NCBI GenBank assembly: GCA_948146395.1
Contig: OX411544.1
Span: forward strand, 36,972,457-37,036,456
Source: Fragum whitleyi
Taxonomy: Eukaryota; Mollusca; Bivalvia; Cardiida; Cardiidae
Length of the DNA: 64,000 bases
Direction of reading: 5' to 3'
The position numbers and the translations under genes are program-made. The number at the start of each line of letters is the position of its first letter. Position 1 is the first letter of the stretch. The notes below the pieces were generated by a model. The model was not told where the DNA came from, did no database searches, and worked only from the letters and a program-made list of their open reading frames with translations. This document shows, in pieces, positions 24,501 to 34,491 of this stretch.

Positions 24501-27500
24501 AAGATTCCCCATTGATGGGGGACAAATAGTCGGAAAGAATGAGTGCTGCCGTCCGGGATTGAACCCGGGACCTCCAGATCCTGGGTTTGATTCCTGACAG
24601 CGACACTCATTCTTTCTGACTATTTGTCTCCCACCAATTGGTTGATAATCATAGACCTATGTACTTAGACCTATGTGCTCAAGGTGAGCTATTGGGATCG
24701 TAGAATATCCGTCATCCGTCGTGCGTCGTCCACAATTTCTTTAAACATCTTCTCCTCCTAAACCAGTGGGCCAATCTTGATGAAACTTGGCAGCGATGTT
24801 CCTTAGGTCAAGCTCTACCAAACTTGTTCCAATAAATGAAAATCAACCCTTAACTTTCCCTTTACCCTTAACAAAAAGGGTGAAAATATGAAAATCTTTA
24901 AAAATCTTCTTCTCTGAAACCAGAAGGCAGCCAGCTTTCATATTTGGTATGTAGCATCATCTAGTGGACCTCTACCAAGTTTGTTCATATCAAGACCCTG
25001 GGGTCATATTTGGGCTTTGCCCAGGCCCAACCCTTTTTACATAGAATCAAAGAGCAAAAATCTTTAAATAATCTTCTTCTCTGTAACCAGATGGCAGACA
25101 GCTTAAATATTTGGTGTGTAGCATCACCTAGTGGGCCCCTACCAAGTTTGTTCATAACAAGACCCTTGGGTCATATTTGGGCTTTGCACGGGTGCATCCC
25201 TTTATCTCTTATGAGCATGTAGGGTAAAAAAATGAAAATCTTCAAAAATCTTCTTCTATGAAACCAGAAGGCAGACAACTTTCAAATTTGGTATGTAGCA
25301 TCATCTAGTGGACCTCTACAAATTTTGTTCATATCAAGACCCTGGGGTCATGTATGGGCTTTGCCTAGGCCCAACCCTTTTTACATAGAATCAAAGAACG
25401 AAAATCTTTAAAAATCTTCTTCTCTGTAACCAGATGGCAGACAGCTTTAATATTTGGTGTGTAGCATCACCTAGTGGGCCTCTTCCAAGTTTGTTCATAT
25501 CAAGACCTTTGGGTCATATTTGGGCTTTGCACAGGTGCATCCCTTTATCTCTTATGAGCACGAAGGGTGAAAAAATGAAAATCTTCAAAAATCTTCTTCT
25601 ATGAAACCAGAAGGCAGACAGCTTTCATAATTGGTATGTAGCATCATCTAGTGGACCTCTACCAAGTTTGTTCATATCAAGACCCTGGGGTCATATTTGG
25701 GCTCCACCCGGGCGCAACCCTTTTTACATAGAATCAAAGAGCGAAAATCTTTAAAAATCTTCTTCTCTGTAACCAGATGGCAGAGAGCTTAAATATTTCG
25801 TGTGTAGCATCACCTAGTGGGCCCCTTCCAAGTTTGTTCATAACAAGACCCTTGTGTCATATTTGGGCTTTGCACAGGTGCATCCCTTTATCTCTTATGA
25901 GCATGTAGGGTAAAAAAATGAAAATCTTCAAAAATCTTCTTCTATGACCCAGAAGGCAGACAACTTTCAAATTTGGTATGTAGCATCATCTAGTGGACCT
26001 CTAGAAATTTTGTTCATATCAAGACCCTGGGGTCATGTTTTGGCTTTGCCTGGGCCCAACCCTTTTTACATAGAATCAAAGAACGAAAATCTTTAAAAAT
26101 CTTCTTCTCTGTAACCAGATGGCAGACAGCTTTAATATTTAGTGTGTAGCATCACCTAGTAGGCCTCTACCAAGTTTGTTCATATCAAGACCTTTGGGTC
26201 ATATTTGGGCTTTGCACAGGTGCATCCCTTTATCTCTTATGAGCACGAAGGGTAAAAAAATGAAAATCTTCAAAAATCTTCTTCTTTGAAACCAGAAGGC
26301 AGACAGCTTTCATAATTGGTATGTAGCATCATCTAGTGGACCTCTACCAAGTTTGTTCATATCAAGACCCTGGGGTCATATTTGGGCTCCATCCGGGCGC
26401 AACTCTTTTTACATAGAATCAAAGAGCGAAAATCTTTTAAAATCTTCTTTAATTGAAACCAGAGGGCACACTGCTTTCATTTTTGGTATGTAGCATCATC
26501 TTGTGGGCCCCTACCAAGTTTGCTCATATCAAGCCCATTGGATCATATTTGGGCTCCACCCGGGTGCATCCCTTTCAGCTCATATGAGCATGATGGGTGA
26601 AAATGGGAATATCTTCAAAAACTTCTCTGAAACCAGAAGGCAGACAGCTTTCATATTTAGAATGTTGCATCATCTTATGGACCTCTTCCAAGTTTGTTCA
26701 TATCAAGACCTTGGGGTCACTTTTGGGGTCCAGCCAGGTTATCCCTTTTTACATAGAATCAAAGAGCAAAAAGGCATATCTGTCTTGCTCTTCGCTGAAA
26801 ATGTTCCATGGTATTGATCTTAGGCAATTATCTTCTTTTTGACATCTGCCTTTCTAATTAATGTGATGTCCCAGGGGTCATAGAGACTCAGGTGAGCGAT
26901 CTAGGACCATCTTGGTCCTCTTGTTTCTTTGAAAGGAAAATAAAATGGTATAGACAAAGATCAGTCTGCACAAATATGCAGACTGATCTTTGTCTATACC
27001 TCCCATCAAAGCAGGATTATTGTTTGGTCAATATAACAAGAGTAAGAATATTTTCTTTTCTCAGAGAGTCTATATTTCTTTTCTCAGAGAGTCTATATTT
27101 TCTTTTCTCAGAGAGTCTATATTTCTTTTCTCAGAGAGTCTATATTTCTTTTCTCAGAGAGTCTATATTTCTGGGTACGACTGATTTCACAATGGAAGAG
27201 ATACAGAAGATTGTAGAAGAATTAGGCAAACAGTTTAAAGGTGACCAGTATCATCTGCTGAACAAAAACTGCAATCATTTTACAGCAGCATTAACTAAGG
27301 TATGTTTTCAAACCGTTCACTTTTTATACACCTGTTGAAAGACCGGACATATTGTGGGATCACCAGTGGCATTTGGCATCCAGCGACTAGTGGGTGGGCA
27401 GCATCCACTTCTTTGTTTGGTGCATAACTCTGTCCCTTTATGTCCGACTGATAAGAAAATTCTCAGTTATGTTTCTCTCGTGATTACAGACTGCAGTGCA

Positions 27501-28586
27501 CAAGAACTGATACTCTACCTAGCTTAACTTTTAAGTTATTTCCCTTTGCTGTTTTCATAGTTGGGCATCCTGTACTGCAACTGGAGTATCTTGTGACAAT
27601 TTGCTACGTCGTTACTGGAATGATGGTTGTAGATGTTTCTCACAGAGCTAGCTTGGCTAAGTATTCATCGAAACCAGGCTTAATTTTCTACAAATTTGAA
27701 ATTAAAAGTTAGCCAAGCTAAATATTATAGTACATATTAGTATTAGCATGAAAGAGCGTCACATAATTTTTTTACATAATGATATTGAAGATTGAGTATT
27801 TCTACAACAATAAATGTACAATCTACATTTTAGAGGTCTTATCAAAAATTAGACCATGCCAAGTCTGGTATTTTCTGACTTTTGCATGTGTTTTGAATGA
27901 AGATCAGCCTGCAAATATGTGCAGCCTGATCTTTGTCTATGCCACCTGACATTCCTTTCTTAACCAGAAAAGATTTGAAATAACAATTTTCAAAATAGAT
28001 ACTGATTAACAGTAAGTGAACTAAATGCTTGCAGCTCTTGTTTTAAGGTAGTGGACCCGTAATAGTTTTGAAACATGTTGGGAGTAATGAGCTTTAACAA
28101 TGTAAACCGAGGTTTCCTAATGATTTTCATTAGGAAACCTTTGTCAACATTGTGAAAGATCAAGAGCTCTGAAATTTTGTGAAACTATTACAGGTCTACT
28201 TCCTTAATTCATTTTTGTAAAGGTTTTAATTCAGCATCACAAGGGCTAAATAATCCATTTACTTTCAGATATTGTGTGGAAAAGAACCCCCTAGCTGGAT
28301 CAATAGACTTGCTTATATGAGCTCATGTATTCCTTTCTTGGAGAAAGCCTTGCCAAAAGAGTGGTTAACCCCTGTTGCCCTACAGACTGTAATTGACCCC
28401 AATACAGAAAACCCCTCATCTCACAACCATAATCATAATTCTCACTCAACTCAGAGACGATCTTCAGGGTGTTCATACGCGTCATCGCATCTCTACAGGG
28501 AAAACGGCACATGTAACTCGTCCAGCTCAGATCCCTACCTTCGTGCAGCTGAATACTCAAATATTTCACAAAATAGACGAGTCTGA
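21550..28586 (+). CDS. DESI2: PPPDE (DESI-type) thiol isopeptidase, complete spliced CDS
   Basis: Five exons: 21550-21588, 22650-22722, 23597-23690, 27158-27299, 28269-28586, total 666 nt, 221 residues plus stop, phases 0, 1, 2, 0 all consistent. The product belongs to the PPPDE papain-like fold, cytosolic cysteine isopeptidases reported to act on SUMO or ubiquitin conjugates. The catalytic pair is visible: His29 in GVYHSG and Cys107 in NKNCNHF. Other family landmarks are [37 protein letters not shown], and [14 protein letters not shown] with LPKEWLTP. The catalytic domain ends near residue 150; the tail is rich in His, Asn and Ser and poorly conserved, making the protein somewhat longer than the human one (194 aa). 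The start ATG (AGAATGG context) fits the family N-terminus. Exon 4 has an unusual five-fold repeated 3' splice site. DESI2 rather than DESI1 is judged from the WINRLAY and LPKEWLTP region. Confidence 0.95.
22309..22556. mobile_element. TTAA-flanked MITE family 1, copy 2
   Basis: Same termini (CCCTTGTCATGCTGAA) and same interior as the 6547 copy, 240 bp between TTAA sites. Lies in DESI2 intron 1, ending about 93 bases before exon 2. Confidence 0.88.
22650..22722 (+). CDS. DESI2: DESI2 exon 2 (catalytic His)
   Basis: Starts after ATATTTCAG and ends ACAG|GTAAAT, phase 0 to 1. Encodes [18 protein letters not shown] with catalytic His29. Confidence 0.94.
23070..23212 (+). mobile_element. SINE body fragment
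   Basis: Contains GATAAATACCAGGAATCC and TAGGTGCTCCAGCCG, the body of the SINE seen at 10970, in the opposite orientation and without the tRNA head. Confidence 0.7.
23597..23690 (+). CDS. DESI2: DESI2 exon 3
   Basis: Starts after TTCTTTTAG and ends TTCAA|GTGAGT, phase 1 to 2. Encodes [20 protein letters not shown] then [12 protein letters not shown]. Confidence 0.94.
23724..23920. mobile_element. TTAA-flanked MITE family 2, diverged copy
   Basis: Shares GACCTGTCCAAATTCA, TAATTTGAAAAATAACCATT and CACAATGTTTTCTCAATCAT with the copies at 36217 and 52582, with an internal deletion of the hairpin. In DESI2 intron 3, starting about 33 bases after exon 3. Confidence 0.75.
24441..24670. mobile_element. 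Rearranged SINE pair in inverted orientation
   Basis: A minus-strand SINE with GGGATTGAACCCGGGACC is followed at once by an inverted fragment: GACAAATAGTCGGAAAGAAT (24521) pairs with ATTCTTTCTGACTATTTGTC (24610). Confidence 0.7.
24677..26921 (+). mobile_element. Tandem-core repeat element, family A, in DESI2 intron 3
   Basis: Left end GCTCAAGGTGAGCT hairpin; right end GGACCATCTTGGTCC followed by TCTTGTTT. The core is a higher-order array: AACCAGAAGGCAG at 24918, 25263, 25606, about 25952, 26291 and 26631, alternating with AACCAGATGGCAG at 25087, 25429, 25772, 26114 and 26457. So a 343 bp dimer of two diverged 172 bp monomers, five to six times. Architecture resembles the pearl/Helentron-type elements of bivalves (inference). 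Confidence 0.82.
26947..27000. repeat. Perfect 24 bp hairpin
   Basis: GGTATAGACAAAGATCAGTC and TGCA, then loop CAAATA, then the exact inverse. Related hairpins with CAGTCTGCA occur at 7585-7625, 27905-27945, 46460-46505 and inside MITE family 1. Confidence 0.92.
27050..27170 (+). promoter_or_regulatory. Five tandem copies of the DESI2 exon 4 splice acceptor
   Basis: TTTTCTCAGAGAGTCTATAT repeats with AG at 27063-64, 27086-87, 27110-11, 27133-34 and 27156-57 (spacing 23, 24, 23, 23). Each copy has a pyrimidine tract, CAG and the first 13 bases of exon 4. From the last AG the exon starts AGAGTCTATATTTCTGGG and restores the DESI2 frame. Confidence 0.9.
27158..27299 (+). CDS. DESI2: DESI2 exon 4 (catalytic Cys)
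   Basis: From the most downstream of five repeated acceptors it encodes [20 protein letters not shown] and [20 protein letters not shown] with catalytic Cys107, ending AAG|GTATGT in phase 0. This start gives the length expected by homology (family: short linker then LGSTDF). Starting at the first acceptor (exon from 27065) would also be in frame and would add 31 residues. Confidence 0.9.
27325..27625 (+). repeat. Truncated copy of tandem-core family E
   Basis: TTTTTATACACCTGTTGAAAGACCGGACATATTGTGGGATCACC style start, then GCAGTGCACAAGAAC and ATCTTGTGACAATTTG at the end, all diverged forms of 31457-32926. It starts about 25 bases after exon 4 of DESI2. Confidence 0.7.
28043..28207. mobile_element. 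TTAA-flanked foldback MITE
   Basis: TTAA then GGTAGTGGACCCGTAATAGT; inverted right end ACTATTACAGGTCTACTTCC then TTAA. Centre pairs GAGGTTTCCTAATGA with TCATTAGGAAACCT. Second copy at 37420-37842. Between DESI2 exons 4 and 5. Confidence 0.78.
28269..28586 (+). CDS. DESI2: DESI2 exon 5 (C-terminal coding exon)
   Basis: Starts after ACTTTCAG in phase 0. Encodes [20 protein letters not shown] and [13 protein letters not shown], then a His/Asn/Ser-rich tail ending QNRRV and a stop. Confidence 0.94.
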   Translation: MLCGKEPPSWINRLAYMSSCIPFLEKALPKEWLTPVALQTVIDPNTENPSSHNHNHNSHSTQRRSSGCSYASSHLYRENGTCNSSSSDPYLRAAEYSNISQNRRV

Positions 28587-28945
28587 TTATGGAAGCTGAA
28601 ATCTAGGATGTCAAAATTACCAGTATACTGTAAATCAGCTTAATTTGCGTCAGCTAATTTTTTACACTTTCAGAGCTTACAAAAATTACGGAGGGTTCAT
28701 ATTTTACAAAAGAGAAATATTTCAGTGCTGCTTTGAAAAATTCCCTCCTTATCACTCAGATTATGACTCTGGATATGCCCTAGGCCAAGGTCATGGCTGT
28801 AGGTCAAATAGGCCACTGGTAAAAATCAAGTATTTACTCGGGCATTCATGTCTATGAGGCATTTCTAGTTGTAATTTTGCAATGTTTGGTTTGATAATGG
28901 AGCAACCCATTTGAACTTCATTTCTACAGTAGAGAATAAAATAGA
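28587..28945 (+). promoter_or_regulatory. Probable DESI2 3' UTR with poly(A) signal
   Basis: AT-rich sequence after the DESI2 stop. The first clear AATAAA hexamer after the stop is at 28935-28940. Cleavage shortly after it is inference; no transcript evidence is available. Confidence 0.4.
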
Positions 28946-29218
28946 TAAATTTGCATACAGTAATCGGTCATTGACAAATGATAGTGAACAAATTTTTTTT
29001 GTAATATAAAACCTATAACTGCAATTGTGTAATTCATTTTGTGATTTAAACATCTAATGAATATCAAAAACTTGATAAAAGATTTTGGGGGGATAAAATC
29101 ATTGTAATTTTAACTTCATACTCAGATAGTCGTTTCTTTTATCATTATGTCTTATTCTCTTGTTTTGATTTTTAATTGGAACAGTTTTAAGGTTTTAGTC
29201 TTTGAATGCTTAAGTTTT

Positions 29219-29520
29219 TTATGCGCCCGTATTGAGAGATCGGGGCATATTGTTTTACTCGTGTCCGTCTGTCTGTCCATCTGTCTGTCTGTCCGTCCGT
29301 CTGTCCGAAAACTTAACCTGAAAACTTAACCTTGCCAATATCTTCAAGCCTATTCAAGATACAAAGTTAATATTTGGCATGATGATAGATCTCAATGATC
29401 CGCATCCGCTGGTACCAAAGTCAAGGTCATGTGACAAGGTCAAGGTCATCTGTCAAGGTCAAACTTTGAAAAAAAATGCTGTTATGGGGGCATTCGTGTT
29501 TCACAAACACGTCTTGTTTT
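29219..29520 (+). mobile_element. Short tandem-core-type element, family D
   Basis: Starts TATGCGCCCGTATTGAGAGA, includes a TCTG/TCCG run (29261-29308) and GACAAGGTCAAGGTCA, and ends with the hairpin CGTGTTTCACAAACACG then TCTTGTTTT. Confidence 0.68.
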
Positions 29521-29559
29521 TTTACAGTTCATATGATTATTAACCTTGCAATATAGACA

Positions 29560-30375
29560 AATAGAGAATATTGAATGAGTGGTCATTGAATACGGTATAT
29601 TTTACAAGTCATCTATAAACAGATAAAAACTAGGCTGTAATGAATTCTGAAATTTATTAGCACAAATTTGATATTCTTTATATTATCTTCAAAATTCTTG
29701 AAATTAAACATTTCAATTTTCAGCCTTAATTAAAATGCTGTTTAAAACTGACATCACCATATATACATTACGACATCATTTTCATGGTTACAAAATAGTG
29801 TTGCTTTGAGCTCATTTGCATAGTAATTCCACTAGTGTAATAACATCAGTGTAATATCAAAAGTATTCAATGTTATTTCATTCCCACAACATAGGTCATA
29901 TTATCATATTCATTTAAAAGTGGCCTGTCACTTGAGAATTGACCATCTGGGAACTCTGTGAAATAAATAGAGGATAGAAAATGAGTGGTCATTTAATACA
30001 GAATCAATTAAACAAGTCATCTATAAACAAATAAAAATGAGGCTGCGCCAAGTTTTTATCTGTTTACAATGACGAGTTTAATAAATTCAGTATTAAATGA
30101 GCACACACTTGATATTCTATTTATAATATGACCTTATTTTCTTGTGATATAATGCAATATTTATCAATTCAAGTTAATCCCCAAAACATTTAACCCAGTT
30201 TGCAAAATAAAGTATGTAAATCCATTCTGATGTCATTTCACAACAAAAATATAACCTTGATATCTGCTCTTAGCTCATTTGCATAGTTATTCCACTAGTG
30301 TTATAACACCCTTGTAATATAAAAAATATTGAACGGGGTTATTTCACTCCCGTCACATGGGTCATATTATAAATA
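29560..30375 (+). repeat. Two direct copies of a dispersed repeat
   Basis: Both (29560-29900 and 29960-30375) contain GAGTGGTCAT, AAGTCATCTATAAACA, AGCTCATTTGCATAGT and ATTCCACTAGTG. A reversed copy is at 38040-38310 and a truncated one at 39270-39345. Confidence 0.78.
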
Positions 30376-30837
30376 TCTTTTAAAAAAGTTTGGTTCCAGT
30401 AGAGATCAACTGGTGATTGGGTTTCAAAAATTCTTGTACTGGAAGGTTGTTCAATAATTCTAGACTCAGAAAATCAGCCAGTTCAGAAAAGTTTCGACCC
30501 TTGTCAACCTGCGCAGTCCACACAGTCTGTCAGGGGTTGATTCTTTAGCCCCTACCCAAATGGACCCATTTTGTATGATGTGTCACATATATGTATACTA
30601 CAGTTGTTTTAAGACGAAAAAGGCAAATATGACTAAAAAATGTTCATACTTAATAATTGAGGGTCTAGGTAGAGCTTGAACAAGTGAAAATTTTGAAACC
30701 TAGTACCCAAGATCTTGTTACCCGTGGGTACTCGAGTACCTGACGATAACTGTTTAAATATTTATGTCATCAACTTAATACAAATGGAGATAAAGAATTT
30801 CTATAAAGAGGCTTTCGAACATACAACTTCTGCTATT

Positions 30838-31035
30838 GTTATAAGGGACACAGGTGTTATGAGTATGTGACACACAAAAAAGTAGCAAGGACTCTCAAAA
30901 CTATCTAATGGAAGTCTGTAGGACCCTAAATTCTGATATTGTTATAAGGGACGCAGGTGTTACGTGTATGTGACACACAAAAAAGTAGCAAGGACTCTCA
31001 AAACTATCTAATGGAAGTCCATAGGACCCTCTGGA
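30838..31035 (+). repeat. Direct tandem duplication, about 103 bp unit
   Basis: GTTATAAGGGAC.CAGGTGTTA and ACAAAAAAGTAGCAAGGACT, then CTATCTAATGGAAGTC, occur twice (from 30838 and 30941) with few changes. Confidence 0.9.
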
Positions 31036-31456
31036 AATAATCGTTTAAATAGTCTTCATTTGTGTTTTGAATTTAATCCCAAAAGGCACATAGTGCTTCT
31101 ACAATAGTCCAGTAATGGGTGAGGATGAAGGACCTTGGTCCTGTTTTACTTAGATTGTACGATCCTTTTTTGCGCAAGTAAAAAATTGAAGTTGCTTCTA
31201 CAGAAGTAACTAAATATGGAATTCTGCCATGTGTAAACTCATCTGAATCGTCTTCTTGTCCCATCTCTGGATTTAATGCTAACTTTTGACAGTGCATTTA
31301 TATGTAGGCACTTACAATATTTTTTCCCTCACATTTTGAAACGAAAGTTCTTAATGATGAATCGCATGCAAACTGAGCTATTCCTGATTGATATAAAACA
31401 CTTAAAAAGTGTGAACATTCTTTGTATGTCTAATGTGATGATCTAGTCAATTTTTA

Positions 31457-32926
31457 TACGCCCGTCGAAGACGGGACGTATTATGGGATCACCCGTGGCG
31501 TCTGGGCGTCCGGGTGTCTGGGCGTCCGGCGGCGTCCACTTCTTTGTCCGGAGCTTACTCTATCACTTGAAGTCCGATTGACTTCAAACTTGGCAATTGT
31601 ATTCTTCTCATCATTGCGGAGTGCAGTGCACAAGAACCATAACTCTACCTGGCCTATTTTTTGAGTTATTGCCCTTTGTTGTTTTTCATACTAGAATCTT
31701 GTCCGGAGTATATCTCTAAAAGTATAATAGCTAGGATCATGAAACTTCATGGGTTTATAGATCTCACCAAGGGGAAGTGCAGTGCACAAGAACCATAATT
31801 CTACCTGGCCTATTTTTTGAGTTATTGCCCTTTGTTGTTTTTCATACTAGAATCTTGTCCGGAGTATATCTCTTAAAGTATAATAGCTAGGATCATGAAA
31901 CTTCATGGGTGTATAGATCTCACCAAGGGGGAGTGCAGTGCACAAGAAACATAACTCTACCTGGCCTTTTTTTGAGTTATTGCCCTTTGTTGTTTTTCAG
32001 ACTTGAATCTTGTCCGGAGTATATCTCTTTAAGTATAATAGCTAGGATCATGAAAATTCATGGGTATATAGATCTCACCAAGGGGGAGTGCAGTTCACAA
32101 GAACCATAACTCTACCTGGCCTATATTTTGAGTTATTGCTCTTTATTGTTTTTCATACTAGAATCTTGTCCGGAGTATATCTCTTAAAGTATAATAGCTA
32201 GGATCATGAAACTTCATGGGTGTATAGATCTCACTAAGGGGAAGTGCAGTGCACAAGAACCATAACTCTTCCTGGCCTATTTTTTGAGTTATTGCCCTTT
32301 GTTGTTTTTCATACTAGAATCTTGTCCGGAGTATATCTCTTAAAGTATAATAGCTAGGATCATGAAACTTCATGGGTGTATAGATCTCACCAAGGGGGAG
32401 TGCAGTGCACAAGAAACATAACTCTACCTGGCCTTTTTTTGAGTTATTGCCCTTTGTTGTTTTTCAGACTTGAATCTTGTCCGGAGTATATCTCTTTAAG
32501 TATAATAGCTAGGATCATGAAACTTCATGGGTGTATAGATCTCACCAAGGGGGAGTGCAGTGCACAAGAACCATAACTCTACCTGGCCTATTTTTTGAGT
32601 TATTGCTCTTTATTGTTTTTTAGACTTGAATCTTGTCCGGAGTATATCTGTAAAAGTATAATAGCTAGGATCATGAAACTTCATGGGTGTATAGATCTTG
32701 CCCAGGGGGAGTGCAGTGTACAATAACCATAATTCTACCTGGCCTATTTTTTGAGTTATCGCCCTTTGTTGTTTTTCAGACTTGAATCTTGTCCAGAGTA
32801 TATCTGTAAAAGTATAATAGCTAGGATCATGAAACTTCATGGGTGCAAAAAATATTCATTCAAAATAAACTCAGTTCTATTCAAACCCCCAGTTAATACT
32901 AAGCAGTGTGACGGGCGTATCTTGTG
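31457..32926 (+). mobile_element. Tandem-core repeat element, family E
   Basis: Starts TACGCCCGTCGAAGACGGGA, then GGCGTCCGG repeats, then a core of eight 155-156 bp units: GATCATGAAACTTCATGGG at 31735, 31891, 32046, 32202, 32358, 32513, 32668 and 32825. Ends GACGGGCGTATCTTGTGAC. The start and end hairpins CCCGTC/GACGGG are complementary. Confidence 0.85.
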
Positions 32927-33228
32927 ACAATTTGGCACCTTGTTTTTGTTTGCAATCCTTAAATTCATGCCTCTAAGGAAATATGAATTTCGAGCACAAT
33001 ACACCTCCTGAACCACAAGCCCTGCATTCAAAATGAAATTTGTCATAATTTGTTCCAGATATGAAACTCTTCTCTGCTTGTACTTAAATGCAAAACTGGA
33101 TACCATATTTCCTCAAATAATAGCTCCCTCCATAATAGAAGCACCCCTACATCTTTTACTAAGAAAACCCAACTTCAAATGCCTAAATTTTAGGATTTTT
33201 TTGAGATTGGTTCTCTTATTTGAGATAT

Positions 33229-33271
33229 ATTTCCTCTAAACAGTCATTTATATGAATGTTTAGAGGAAATT
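33229..33271. repeat. Hairpin
   Basis: TTTCCTCTAAACAGTCAT pairs with ATGAATGTTTAGAGGAAA, one mismatch. Confidence 0.65.
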
Positions 33272-33671
33272 CACCTCAAATTAAAGGGAAATGGGCTTAA
33301 AAGACATCAGTTTCAATGTTTTTATAATAAGAAAATACATACTAAACAAAAGCTCCAGAATCATGTAATGTATAGCTCCCAGGAGCATTTACTAGGATAA
33401 ATATGGCACCAATTTTTAACGTTTAAAAAAGGTTTTTGCATTCTGAACACAGGACAGATGGATTTAAATCCAATTTGTCAGGAATTATTCTGTTGTGGTC
33501 TTGTCTGAATATAGCCAGACAATTAGAAATTGGTTGAAAACTATAATTTCAACGGATAATAGTGGACAAGTAAACCACAAAGTTTGGATCTTGATAATTG
33601 GCAAGGAATGTAAGTTGAAGGACCTTTGGAAATTGAGAAAAAACAAGTTACATCATGAAAATATCAATCAT

Positions 33672-33752
33672 ATTGATGGCTCAGTGTGAAACTGTTGTGA
33701 CTGCCTTTATGTGTATAGGCAGTTACAATTGTTTTGCACTGAGCCATTGATT
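33672..33752. repeat. 81 bp hairpin repeat, copy 1
   Basis: ATTGATGGCTCAGTGTGAAA and GTGACTGCCT pair with AGGCAGTTAC and TTTTGCACTGAGCCATTGAT. A second copy is at 37852-37930. Confidence 0.8.
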
Positions 33753-34100
33753 TGTGAATCAAATTTTTGAAAGGGTCTTTTAATTGTCTTATCAATGATA
33801 ATTGGCAAGATTAATCGTCCAACATTGTGCGATTCTAGTTAATTAGACTGTTGTTATGAGAACATGTATGTTTTTACATTGTTTTAAATATGTTAGATGT
33901 TATTTGTTTTAAGTGAATTTAGCTACTGAAACGGTGTTTTTAAAACCTGTATTCCAGTATTAGAAAATTTTGCCATGCTATTTGAAGGCACAAAAAAATA
34001 CCTGTGGGTGTGAAATTCACATGTATTAGTTTTCAGTTTATATTTAGTTAAGATTAACTTACAAGTGAAAATATTGTGAGAAATTTTAACTCCAAAATTT

Positions 34101-34491
34101 TAGTTCACCTGAGCAAAACATGCTCAAGGAAATTTTTGGTGATCACATTTTGTCTTAAACACATCAGTCATTCCTCAGTTAGATATTGTCATCAATTCTA
34201 TCAAAAAAAATTCCCTCGGAAGCCACAGGGCTAATTTCAATAAAACTTAGTAGAAATGTTCATTTGGTGACCTTCCTCAAAACTTGTTTGCAAAATTGTT
34301 ATTGACCCTCAAATATGGGTGTGGCAGAGTGGAGCTGTTTTTGATTTTGAAACCTTTAAATGTCTTTTCCTCAGTAACCACTTGACCAATTTTAACCAAA
34401 CTTGGCATATGTCCCTTTGGTGATGCTTTTCAAAATTTCTTCGTGAAATTTGTTCCCAAAGTATTGGTGTGGTAGGGCAAAGCTTTTTATT
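34101..34491 (+). repeat. Truncated family A element
   Basis: Begins TTCACCTGAGCAAAACATGC, the left hairpin of family A, followed by diverged core (ACTTAGTAGAAATGTTCATT). Cut off by a second element starting at 34492. Confidence 0.65.

Noticed and set aside
26892..27338. 148-codon frame taken as a separate gene
   Set aside because: It is DESI2 exon 4 read back through the repeated acceptor into intron; only its last part is coding for certain.
29264..29310. GTCC/GTCT repeats as a functional binding array
   Set aside because: Such GGAC/GTCC runs recur inside several mobile element families here and look like slippage-prone filler.
31909..32840. Two near-identical 66-codon frames (MYRSHQGGVQCTRN) and a reverse one
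   Set aside because: Products of the 155 bp array of family E, repeated only because the DNA is.
24918..32845. Regular repeat arrays resembling CRISPR at first sight
   Set aside because: Units are 155-343 bp and contiguous without unique spacers, in an animal genome.
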